Assembly (NCBI RefSeq): GCF_000255705.1
Contig: NZ_JH636439.1
Location: 1,414,335-1,478,334, forward strand
DNA length: 64,000 bases
Direction: 5' to 3'
Origin: Zavarzinella formosa DSM 19928
GTDB lineage: Bacteria; Planctomycetota; Planctomycetia; Gemmatales; Gemmataceae
Below are positions 29,042 through 36,516 of this stretch, one piece after another. The notes beneath the pieces were generated by a model. The model was not told where the DNA came from, ran no database searches, and saw only the letters and a program-made list of their open reading frames with translations. A program made the translations under genes and the position numbers. The number at the start of each line of letters is the position of its first letter. The first letter of the stretch is position 1.

Positions 29042-30205
29042 ATGGCGAAAAAACGCGCCAAAACACCGAGTCGCCGCGGTCCGCTCAAGTGGTTCTTCGG
29101 GCTGATTCTCGCCGTAACGGGCATCGCCCCCGTCAGCGGGTATGAGTGGGTCATCGACGCCTACCATTGGCTGAGCGAACACCGGCCGGTGTCAGCGAAC
29201 CCCGGTGAACCGGAAACCGCCGCCGGAAACAATCAAACCGGGACAATTCGCATTTATTTCTCCACGCCCGATCTGCCGCCGGGCAAATCGGAGATCGCCG
29301 CCGCCTGCGTGGCCTACATCGACCAGACGAAGTCCACACTCGACGTGGCGGCTTTTGAACTCGACAACAAAGTCATCACGGAGGCGCTGGTCCGGGCCGT
29401 CAATCGGGGGGTGCGGGTGCGTGTCGCCACGGAGACGAATTATCTTCAGGCTAGCGGGATTCATGCGTTGAAGGCTGTTGGTGTCACCGTGATTGACGAC
29501 CAGCGGGACGGGGCGTTGATGCACGATAAGTTCATGGTGTTCGACAACAAAGCCGTCTGGACCGGCTCCATGAACTTCACGGAAAACTGCGCGTACAAAA
29601 ACAACAACAATGGCATATTCATCGAGAGCCGGGAACTCGCCGAAAATTATACGACCAAGTTTGGCTGGATGTTTGAATTGCACAAGTTCGGTGGGGCCCC
29701 ATCCCGCGCCTATAAAATTCCGCATCCCACCGTCACGCTTTCCGACGGCACGGTCATCGAGAATTATTTCTCCACTCACGACCATATCGCTGAACATGTG
29801 ATCACCGAAACCAACAAGGCCCGTCAGGTCATTCATTTCCTCGCGTTTAGCTTCACGCACGATGGCATCGGAAAATCAATGCTTGGCCGGGCAAAGGCGG
29901 GTGTGGAAGTGCAGGGGGTCTTCGAGAAAACTCAGGCGGCCGGGGGCCATACCGAATACGAGAAGTTCCGGGCGGCGGGCCAGCCTGTGCAAGTTTATCT
30001 TGACGCGAATCCGCGAAACATGCACCACAAAGTGATTGTGGTGGACGGGCAAACCACGGTCGCCGGGTCGTTCAACTTCAGCGAATCGGCTGACAAATCG
30101 AATGACGAGAACGTGGTGATTATCCGCAGCCCCTCGGTGGCAAAACTCTTCGAGGAAGAGTTTCAACGGGTCTACGGTGCCGCCAAGGCCCGCGACGGCC
30201 GTTGA
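29042..30205 (+). CDS. phospholipase D-fold (HKD) family protein
   Basis: 387 residues with an N-terminal membrane segment (LKWFFGLILAVTGIAPVSGY) that anchors or exports it. Two HKD motifs are complete: MHDKFMVFDNKAVWTGSMNF (about residues 160-180) and MHHKVIVVDGQTTVAGSFNF (about 323-342), each His-x-Lys-x4-Asp with the trailing Gly-Ser and Asn. Such two-motif proteins act as phosphodiesterases on phospholipids, cardiolipin synthesis intermediates or DNA (Nuc type). Length and lack of the second TM favour nuclease or phospholipase over cardiolipin synthase. Start ATG 29042. Confidence 0.9.
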   Translation: MAKKRAKTPSRRGPLKWFFGLILAVTGIAPVSGYEWVIDAYHWLSEHRPVSANPGEPETAAGNNQTGTIRIYFSTPDLPPGKSEIAAACVAYIDQTKSTLDVAAFELDNKVITEALVRAVNRGVRVRVATETNYLQASGIHALKAVGVTVIDDQRDGALMHDKFMVFDNKAVWTGSMNFTENCAYKNNNNGIFIESRELAENYTTKFGWMFELHKFGGAPSRAYKIPHPTVTLSDGTVIENYFSTHDHIAEHVITETNKARQVIHFLAFSFTHDGIGKSMLGRAKAGVEVQGVFEKTQAAGGHTEYEKFRAAGQPVQVYLDANPRNMHHKVIVVDGQTTVAGSFNFSESADKSNDENVVIIRSPSVAKLFEEEFQRVYGAAKARDGR

Positions 30206-30206
30206 T

Positions 30207-31451
30207 TCATTCAAATCGCAGGGCGTCGATCGGGTCCAGTTTGCTTGCCCGCCGGGCGGGGTAATAGCCGAAGAACATCCCCACGGCGGCGGCAAAGGCG
30301 AGGCCGATCAGGGCCGCCGGGATTGACACCACCATCGGCCACTTCGCGGATGGCAAAAACGCATTGATCCCGGCCGTCACCGCATAAGAACCCGCCACGC
30401 CGAGGGCGATGCCGATCACCCCGCCGACGGCGGACAGGACGACGCTTTCGATCAAAAATTGCCGAAGGATGTCCCGCGACCTCGCGCCGAGGGCCATCCG
30501 AATGCCAATCTCTCGCGTCCGTTCGGTGACAGACACCAACATGATGTTCATGATTCCCACGCCGCCAACGAGCAGCGAAATGGCCGCGATGGCCGAAAGC
30601 ATCGCCGTCAACGAACCCGTGATGATGTTCATCACACGGGCGATTTCGACGGTGTTTTCCACCTGAAAATCATTGGGCCGGCCGGGGGCGATCTTGTGAC
30701 GTTCGGCCAGCAGGGCGGTGATTTCCGTGACGGATTTGGCCGATTCTTGCTCGCTGCGGGCCGAGATCATGATGACATCGACATTGGAAAATTGCGAACC
30801 TTGCAGGCGTTTTCGCACCGTCGTGTATGGCATCAGGATGATGTCGTCCTGATCGTTGCCGACCAGATCGGCCCCTTTTTTGGCCAGCACGCCGACCACC
30901 GTGAAGGGGATGTTCTTCACCCGAAGTTGCTGGCCCACCGGGTCCATGCCGGGAAAGAGTTTGATCCATAACGTGTGGCCGATCACGCACACTTTGTTGG
31001 CGGCCGCCACATCCCGATCCGTGAAGAATTCTCCGTCGTCCATTTTCCAGTTTCGCACATCCAGATAATCCGGCCCGACCCCCTGCATGTCCTTGGGTTT
31101 CCAATTGACATTGCCTCCGACCACTTGAGCCGAGGCGCCGACCAGCGGACTGACCGCCCGGACGGAGGGGCATTCATCCGCAATGGCTTGGGCGTCGGCC
31201 GCCGTGAGGTTTTGGGCGGGTGTTTCACGCACGCCGCCACCCCCCGCTTTCCGGGCCGGGAACACAATGATGACGTTCGACCCAAGCGTGGCGAATTCAT
31301 TTCGGATCATCTGGCCCGCGCCTTGTCCGATGGACACCATCACCGTGACTGCTGCGATGCCGATGACCACCCCGAGGACTGTGAGACCCGAGCGGAGCTT
31401 GTTTTTGCCAAGCGTCCGAAGCGACAGCAAGAACAGGTCGGAGAATCTCAC
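30207..31451 (-). CDS. MacB-like/FtsX-type ABC transporter permease (no fused ATPase)
   Basis: 414 residues: TM1 at about 18-40 (LRSGLTVLGVVIGIAAVTV), a MacB-type periplasmic core domain (about 45-265), then three TM helices in the FtsX domain (MNIITGSLTAMLSAIAAISL to the end; conserved VSVTERTREIGIRMALGARS). Transmits ATP-driven motion to a periplasmic adaptor. GTG start overlaps the adaptor stop (GTGA at 31448-31451), so translation is coupled. The ATPase is not fused and not encoded in the operon, so it must come from elsewhere. Confidence 0.93.
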   Translation of the reverse strand: MRFSDLFLLSLRTLGKNKLRSGLTVLGVVIGIAAVTVMVSIGQGAGQMIRNEFATLGSNVIIVFPARKAGGGGVRETPAQNLTAADAQAIADECPSVRAVSPLVGASAQVVGGNVNWKPKDMQGVGPDYLDVRNWKMDDGEFFTDRDVAAANKVCVIGHTLWIKLFPGMDPVGQQLRVKNIPFTVVGVLAKKGADLVGNDQDDIILMPYTTVRKRLQGSQFSNVDVIMISARSEQESAKSVTEITALLAERHKIAPGRPNDFQVENTVEIARVMNIITGSLTAMLSAIAAISLLVGGVGIMNIMLVSVTERTREIGIRMALGARSRDILRQFLIESVVLSAVGGVIGIALGVAGSYAVTAGINAFLPSAKWPMVVSIPAALIGLAFAAAVGMFFGYYPARRASKLDPIDALRFE

Positions 31452-32704
31452 GGCCGTTTTTCTCCTTCGACACCGGTGACAAGTTCTTGTCCTTCCGTCA
31501 GATCGCCCGTAAGGAGTTCCGCAAATTGGCCGTCCATTAACCCCAGTGTCACCGGGACGGCCCGAAGCAAATTGCCATCACGCACCCACACCAATCGCTT
31601 GAAGCGGTTTTTCGCCTGGATGGCTCGTTGCGTGGCCGATAGCTTTTCTTCCCCCTCCTTGGGGTCTTTGACGGGTTTCACATCCAGCAATTCCTTGTCC
31701 TCCGGTCGCACGAGATGGCTCGGAGGCATGTAACGCAGGGCGGCCATCGGAACTCGCAACACCGATTCCCGCACGTCGATCTGGAAGGAGACATTCGCCG
31801 TCATTCCCGGCATCAGTTTCAGGGCCGGATTGGGCGCTTCGATGATGACGGGGTAAGTCACCACGTTTTGCGTGGTTGTGGAACTTTTGCGCACCTGATA
31901 GATTTTCCCCTTGAACACATCCTCGGGGTAGGCATCCACGGTGAAACTCACTTCTCGGTCTTGTTCCTGTGAAGCCCGGAGATGGCCGATGTCCGCCTCA
32001 TCGACGCTGGCGTAAACGTGCATGTGCTTTTCCATGTCCGGCCCGATGATGAACATTTCCGGCGTTTGAAACGATGAGGCGACTGTCTGGCCGGAATCGA
32101 CTTTCCTGTCGATGACGATGCCATCGGCGGGGGAAATGATCTTCGTAAACTCCAGATTTGTCTCGGCGTTTTTCACGCTTGCCTCCGCTGACGAAATGTT
32201 GGCCAACGAGAGTTTCACTTGGGCGTCGAGGGCGACGCGGGCAAAGTGCAGTTGGTCCATCTCCTGATCGGAAACGTAGTCTTTATTTGCTTTCTTGAGG
32301 TTAATCGCCCGTTGTTCGTTTCGCTCGGCTTGCTTCAATTGAGCTTCGATTCGGGCCAAGTCGGCCTTTTGCGTGGCGAGTCCGGCCCGCTCACGATCAG
32401 CCGCCGCTTGCGACAATCGCGGGTCGATCCGGGCGAGCAATTGGCCCTTTTTCACGACTGAATTGAAATCCACGAGGATTTCCGCGATAGGGCCAGAGAT
32501 GAACGATCCGACCGAAAGCGATTGCACCGGTTTTACCGGTCCCGTGGAGTTGACAACTGTTTCAACCCGCCCCCGGCTGACCTTGGCAACGGTGAACTGG
32601 GGAATCGCCTTGGCCTGAAGGTAGTTCTTCCCCAATTGGGCGGCAAAGGCCATCCCGCCGCCGGCTACACCGAGGATCACCAGCCACTTGAACGCCCGCC
32701 ACAT
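31448..32704 (-). CDS. HlyD/MacA-like periplasmic adaptor
   Basis: 418 residues. N-terminal membrane anchor (FKWLVILGVAGGGMAFAAQ), lipoyl half 1 (SFISGPIAEILVDFNSVVKK), a long coiled-coil hairpin (about residues 100-190, AADRERAGLATQKADLARIE), lipoyl half 2 (ISPADGIVIDRKVDSGQTV), beta-barrel and membrane-proximal domains. Partner of the MacB-like permease for export of a lipid, peptide or drug through an outer-membrane channel. The first gene of its pair, ATG 32704. Confidence 0.92.
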   Translation of the reverse strand: MWRAFKWLVILGVAGGGMAFAAQLGKNYLQAKAIPQFTVAKVSRGRVETVVNSTGPVKPVQSLSVGSFISGPIAEILVDFNSVVKKGQLLARIDPRLSQAAADRERAGLATQKADLARIEAQLKQAERNEQRAINLKKANKDYVSDQEMDQLHFARVALDAQVKLSLANISSAEASVKNAETNLEFTKIISPADGIVIDRKVDSGQTVASSFQTPEMFIIGPDMEKHMHVYASVDEADIGHLRASQEQDREVSFTVDAYPEDVFKGKIYQVRKSSTTTQNVVTYPVIIEAPNPALKLMPGMTANVSFQIDVRESVLRVPMAALRYMPPSHLVRPEDKELLDVKPVKDPKEGEEKLSATQRAIQAKNRFKRLVWVRDGNLLRAVPVTLGLMDGQFAELLTGDLTEGQELVTGVEGEKRP

Positions 32705-32808
32705 CAGTTGTTCCCCGGTGGGATGATTGCCACCCCATCATAGCGGATGTGAAACCTTCATGCTGGAATGCTTATTCCCTCCCGAAAAATGATCGTTAAA
32801 CTGACCGG

Positions 32809-34134
32809 ATGCACCCGGAAGACACCATCGTTGCCCTCGCCTCCGCTCCCGGTTCGGGAATGCGGGCCGTCATTCGACTCAGCGGTTCGCAGTCATTTCG
32901 GATCGTTACGGGCATTTCGGACGCAGTCATTTCGGAACGCGGGATTGTTTCCGTGGAGTTGAAACTTCCCGGCGTGCATTCCTCCCTTCCGGCTGATGTG
33001 TATGTGATGCCCGGTCCGAGGAGTTACACCGGACAGGACTGCGCGGAGATTCACACGATCTCCAGCCCGCCGCTCGTGGATCTGCTCATCGCCACGTTGA
33101 TGAACGCCGGGGCTAGGGCGGCCCAACCCGGCGAGTTCACCATGCGGGCCTTCCTCGCGGGCAAGAAAGACCTGACACAAGCCGAGGCCGTTCTCGCGGT
33201 CATCCATGCAGGGTCGGAAGATGAACTGAAAACCGCCCTGACCCAATTGGCCGGGGGGATGACCCAGCCGCTTCAAGCATTAAGGGAAGACCTTCTCAAT
33301 CTGCTGGCCGATGTGGAAGCGGGCTTGGACTTCACCGATGAACACATCGAGTTTGTCGATCAAAAGGAAATCCTGCTTCGCCTCGGCAAAGGGATGGCTC
33401 ACCTCACCAACCTCAAGAAACAACTGGAAACCCGCTCCGTCAGCGACCGGCCGTTTCGCGTGGCTTTTGTCGGGGAACCGAACGCCGGGAAGAGTAGTTT
33501 GTTCAATGCGCTGGCGGGATCGGCCGACGCCATCGTCAGCCCGGTGGCCGGAACAACGCGAGACTACCTCACCCGCACGGTGACTTTAAAAGGCTTGAAC
33601 ATCGAATTGATCGACACCGCCGGCTGGCAGGAAGCCGGGAATGTGATCGAAGAACAGGCCCAAAAACTCGGCAAGGAACAAACCCGCCATGCCGACTTGG
33701 TGATTTGGTGTGTGGAAGCCGCCACATGGGTCCAATCTCGCGAGCAGGTGAATATCCCCGCCGGGCTGACCCTGAGCCACCCGCCGACCTTGGTGTTGAC
33801 AAAGGTTGATTTGATCGAAGAAACGGTCGATCATCTGGCCACCAGCGCCAAGACCGCCCAAGGACTGGAGAAACTGCGGAGCCACCTTGCCGAGCAAGCC
33901 CGCGAAGCCCGCCCCCCGGCGTTGGCTTCCAGCCTGAGCCGCTGCAAGCACCACGTCGAAAAGTCCCTCGGCCATATGCGAGCCGCCCACCACATCGTCC
34001 TCTTTGAAGAACCGGCCGAACTGCTGGCCCTCGAATTACGGCTGGCCCTTGACCAAATCGGCGAAATGGTTGGAGCGATCTACACGGACGATTTGTTGGA
34101 CCGCATTTTTTCGAGATTTTGCATTGGCAAATAG
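32809..34134 (+). CDS. mnmE: tRNA uridine-5-carboxymethylaminomethyl modification GTPase
   Basis: With MnmG it modifies U34 of tRNAs reading split codon boxes. 441 residues: N-terminal formyl-THF-binding domain (start MHPEDTIVALASAPGSGMRA), helical domain, G domain at about 220-370 with P-loop GEPNAGKSS, GTTRDYL, DTAGWQE and TKVD, and the C-terminal CIGK box whose Cys is essential in the family. ATG 32809 gives the family start. MnmG is not in the window. Convergent with the HxlR gene, with only 5 bases between stops. Confidence 0.97.
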   Translation: MHPEDTIVALASAPGSGMRAVIRLSGSQSFRIVTGISDAVISERGIVSVELKLPGVHSSLPADVYVMPGPRSYTGQDCAEIHTISSPPLVDLLIATLMNAGARAAQPGEFTMRAFLAGKKDLTQAEAVLAVIHAGSEDELKTALTQLAGGMTQPLQALREDLLNLLADVEAGLDFTDEHIEFVDQKEILLRLGKGMAHLTNLKKQLETRSVSDRPFRVAFVGEPNAGKSSLFNALAGSADAIVSPVAGTTRDYLTRTVTLKGLNIELIDTAGWQEAGNVIEEQAQKLGKEQTRHADLVIWCVEAATWVQSREQVNIPAGLTLSHPPTLVLTKVDLIEETVDHLATSAKTAQGLEKLRSHLAEQAREARPPALASSLSRCKHHVEKSLGHMRAAHHIVLFEEPAELLALELRLALDQIGEMVGAIYTDDLLDRIFSRFCIGK

Positions 34135-34139
34135 CCGCG

Positions 34140-34493
34140 TCACTTTTTGCCTTTCTTCGTTTTCTTTCCATACCATTGTTCCGCAATTTGGACCAGTTCG
34201 GTGAGAACCCCGTCCAGTTCCATCACTTTGTCCGTGATCGAATACGTCACTTGTGGCGGGACGGTTGGCTCATAGTGCCGGTTCAGCCAGCCTTCACCCT
34301 CCAGCATCCGCAGCCGTTCGGTCAGTGTCTTGGTTGAAATTGCCCCGAGTCTGCGCTTCAATTCGCCGAACCGCTTCGGCCCCTCCAAATGCAGCCGATG
34401 CAAAAGGAGCATCGTCCAGGGGGTGGACAGAATGCCAATCAGCTTCATCAGCGGTTCCAGTTCATTCTTTCCATCGGGAATTGTCTTGGCCAT
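34140..34493 (-). CDS. HxlR family transcriptional regulator
   Basis: 117-residue winged helix-turn-helix protein, a probable dimeric repressor. Motifs: LSTPWTMLLLHRLHLEGPKR, FGELKRRLGAISTKTLTERL (recognition helix) and the wing region GWLNRHYEPTVPPQVTYSIT. The N-terminal Cys used by redox-sensing HxlR members is absent, so the signal is probably not a simple thiol oxidation. Divergent from a TIGR03067-like secreted protein gene; an inverted repeat at 34498-34546 lies between them and is its likely operator. Confidence 0.92.
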   Translation of the reverse strand: MAKTIPDGKNELEPLMKLIGILSTPWTMLLLHRLHLEGPKRFGELKRRLGAISTKTLTERLRMLEGEGWLNRHYEPTVPPQVTYSITDKVMELDGVLTELVQIAEQWYGKKTKKGKK

Positions 34494-34497
34494 TACT

Positions 34498-34546
34498 TTT
34501 CCAAAGTGAAGTTGCTTTGCTTTGTGAACCTACTTTACTTTGGAAA
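34498..34546. promoter_or_regulatory. probable HxlR operator in divergent promoter region
   Basis: Inverted repeat TTTCCAAAGTGAAG (34498-34511) and CTTTACTTTGGAAA (34533-34546), with one mismatch in 14 and a 21-base spacer. It starts 5 bases upstream of the regulator's start and ends 62 bases before the TIGR03067-like gene, so it could control both. The spacer is T-rich (TTGCTTTGCTTTG). Confidence 0.6.
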
Positions 34547-34607
34547 CTATTGCCGGTAAAGTGCCATCGAAGCCGCAATCGGGCGGCAAAAACTGAAGGA
34601 AAGAAAT

Positions 34608-35087
34608 ATGACACGAGCATTATTCGCGATGGCCATGCTCGGCTTTTCCACCATTGCTTTGGCTGAGCAACCAAAGAACGATGTCAGGCAACAGGCGGTT
34701 GCCAAGGCGATGGAAACATTCGCCGGTATATGGGAAATCGTTTCGACGATTCCGGAGAAAGCGACGAAGAACGCCCGTCGGCTTGTCTTCAAGAAAGACG
34801 GCGGCTATTCAGCCGTGGATCAAGACGGGAAAGAACTATGGGCGGGCACGTTCGAGATCGATCCGGCCGCCACTCCGAAAGTGTGGGACCATCGGTCGAA
34901 CGAAGCCAAGAAGGAGAACAAGGACGTGTTGGGCATCTATGAGCTTGACGGCGACAAACTGAAAGTGGCGTGTGTTGTCGGCCAATGGAAGGGCAAAGAA
35001 TGGGCCGGGAAAGCCCGCCCGAAAGGGTTTGACCCGAAGGATGCGGACGTGGTAATCGAATTGAAACGGGCCAAGACAGGCAATTGA
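34608..35087 (+). CDS. secreted TIGR03067-like planctomycete protein
   Basis: 159 residues with a signal peptide (LFAMAMLGFSTIALAEQ). Contains the TIGR03067 pattern: an early GIWEIVS strand, LVFKKDGGYSAVDQDGKELW, AGTFEIDPAATPKVWD and GIYELDGDKLKVAC, a small beta-barrel-like fold common in Gemmata relatives and of unknown function. Regulation by the divergent HxlR protein is likely. A bidirectional terminator follows at 35124. Confidence 0.88.
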   Translation: MTRALFAMAMLGFSTIALAEQPKNDVRQQAVAKAMETFAGIWEIVSTIPEKATKNARRLVFKKDGGYSAVDQDGKELWAGTFEIDPAATPKVWDHRSNEAKKENKDVLGIYELDGDKLKVACVVGQWKGKEWAGKARPKGFDPKDADVVIELKRAKTGN

Positions 35088-35123
35088 CAGCGTCTGCCTC
35101 AAGAGATTGCCCGAAAAATCATA

Positions 35124-35159
35124 AAGCCGCACGGAAGGGGGAAGTCCTTCGTGCGGCTT
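35124..35159. terminator. bidirectional intrinsic terminator
   Basis: AAGCCGCAC(G)GAAGG pairs with CCTTCGTGCGGCTT (one bulged base) with a short loop between the convergent TIGR03067-like and Tyr/Pro-rich genes. The plus strand continues GAATTTTCTTC and the minus strand TATGATTTTTC, giving T-rich tails in both directions. Confidence 0.75.
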
Positions 35160-35189
35160 GAATTTTCTTCAGACTGACAGGCGGTTAGT

Positions 35190-35492
35190 TTATCGGCGCC
35201 AGCCGAAAGGGCGGCCGTAAACCGGACGGCCATAAGCCGGGTAACCGTAAACCGGGGGACGGACATAGCCATAAGGATAGGCCGGGACGACCACCGGGGG
35301 ATAAACCGGGCGGGCATATCCATAAGGTACGCCATATGTCCCGCCGAAGACGCCCGCGTTCCCGATGCTGACACCCAGACGACTGCCGTTGCCGAGAGGG
35401 GTGGTGAAGTTCAGACCCACTTGGGCGTTGGCCGATTCGGCCATCACCAAACCGCCGACGCAGACGGCCATGATTGTGAGAATGCGTTTCAT
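35190..35492 (-). CDS. small secreted Tyr/Pro/Gly-rich protein
   Basis: 100 residues from ATG 35492, chosen for AGGGAGG 8 bases upstream rather than the longer frame from 35549. Signal peptide RILTIMAVCVGGLVMAESAN then a short beta-like segment (VGLNFTTPLGNGSRLGVSIG) and a tail of Tyr/Pro/Gly repeats such as PVYGYPAYGRPVYGRP. Low-complexity exported proteins of this type are frequent in planctomycetes and may be envelope or matrix components. No family function is known. Confidence 0.8.
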   Translation of the reverse strand: MKRILTIMAVCVGGLVMAESANAQVGLNFTTPLGNGSRLGVSIGNAGVFGGTYGVPYGYARPVYPPVVVPAYPYGYVRPPVYGYPAYGRPVYGRPFGWRR

Positions 35493-35773
35493 GAGTTGGC
35501 CTCCCTGAGAGAGTTTTTGGTCGGTGAAATTGGAAAACAGTTTGTCCAATTTTCAAAAGGCGAACGACTCCCGCCCGCCTGTTTGCGCTTCCGGCAAATG
35601 TTAATTCCGTATGAGAGACGGCATCTTGCAGGAATCTCGCCAAACACCGACCGGCACAAAATATAAACGGGAAAAGACCGCCAGCAAGCCCCAGTTACCT
35701 CCTTGGCGAACTCTGTCAGAAAAGCAATTTCGGTGGATTTTTGGTCGTTTGACTGACGATCTTTCCGCACTGT

Positions 35774-36415
35774 TCAATTTTTGGCCGCAGGCTTCACTCT
35801 CAGCAGTTCCGGTTTTACCACCGCCAGATATTGGCAAACGGTTGCCAGCATCACCCCTTCAATCAATGCCAGCGGCAAATGGAGCAGGAAGCCCGTGGCG
35901 GCAAGAAGTTGCAGGTCTTCAATTCCTCCGGCGATCAAGACGCCCGCGTGAATCAAGATCGTTGCCAATACCGTCAGTGAACCCGTCAGCCAGCCATAGG
36001 CGAACGCCCGGCCGCCGGACAAAGGCGGTCGCAGCAGAAAGCGAAAGAGGCGGGGGACGAGCAATCCCGGCACGGACATGACCACTGCATTCAACCCGAG
36101 GACAAGGAAGCCGCCATGTTGCAGCAACACCGCTTGAAGCACCAAACCGATCATGATGGCAACGGGGGTTCGCCGGCCAAGCATGGTTCCCACCAATCCG
36201 TTCAAGAGCAGGTGAACGCTCGTTCGTCCAAATTTCAAATGGATTGACGAAGAGATGAAGAAAGCGGCCGTGAGCAGGGCTGTTTGGGGAATCTCTTGCT
36301 CTGGAAAGCGATAACAACTCCAAGCCAACAGCAATCCCGCGACGATCCAACCGCCGACCCACCACGGCGTGTCCAACAGGAAATCGGAGAGATGCACGGC
36401 AAACAGGCTGACCAT
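35774..36415 (-). CDS. cbiM: CbiM/NikM-type ECF cobalt or nickel transporter component, orphan
   Basis: 213 residues, about seven TM helices. The family pattern HLKFGRTSVHLLLNGLVGTM and LQHGGFLVLGLNAVVMSVPG is clear. In CbiM/NikM the metal site uses the free N-terminus, Met1-His2 plus later His residues. Here the equivalent His is residue 8 (MVSLFAVHLSDFLLD), so an amino-terminal chelate as usually drawn cannot form unless the start is later. No cbiN, cbiQ or cbiO is adjacent, so it needs partners elsewhere or works alone. Divergent from the S9A peptidase gene. Confidence 0.88.
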   Translation of the reverse strand: MVSLFAVHLSDFLLDTPWWVGGWIVAGLLLAWSCYRFPEQEIPQTALLTAAFFISSSIHLKFGRTSVHLLLNGLVGTMLGRRTPVAIMIGLVLQAVLLQHGGFLVLGLNAVVMSVPGLLVPRLFRFLLRPPLSGGRAFAYGWLTGSLTVLATILIHAGVLIAGGIEDLQLLAATGFLLHLPLALIEGVMLATVCQYLAVVKPELLRVKPAAKN

Positions 36416-36516
36416 CCGAACAGTGTACTCACCGGGGAGCCGGGAAGGATATGGTTGTCCAACCCGCGCGAATCACCTACGAAAAAAGTAGTCGTTCATT
36501 TCAAGGAGTCACACAC

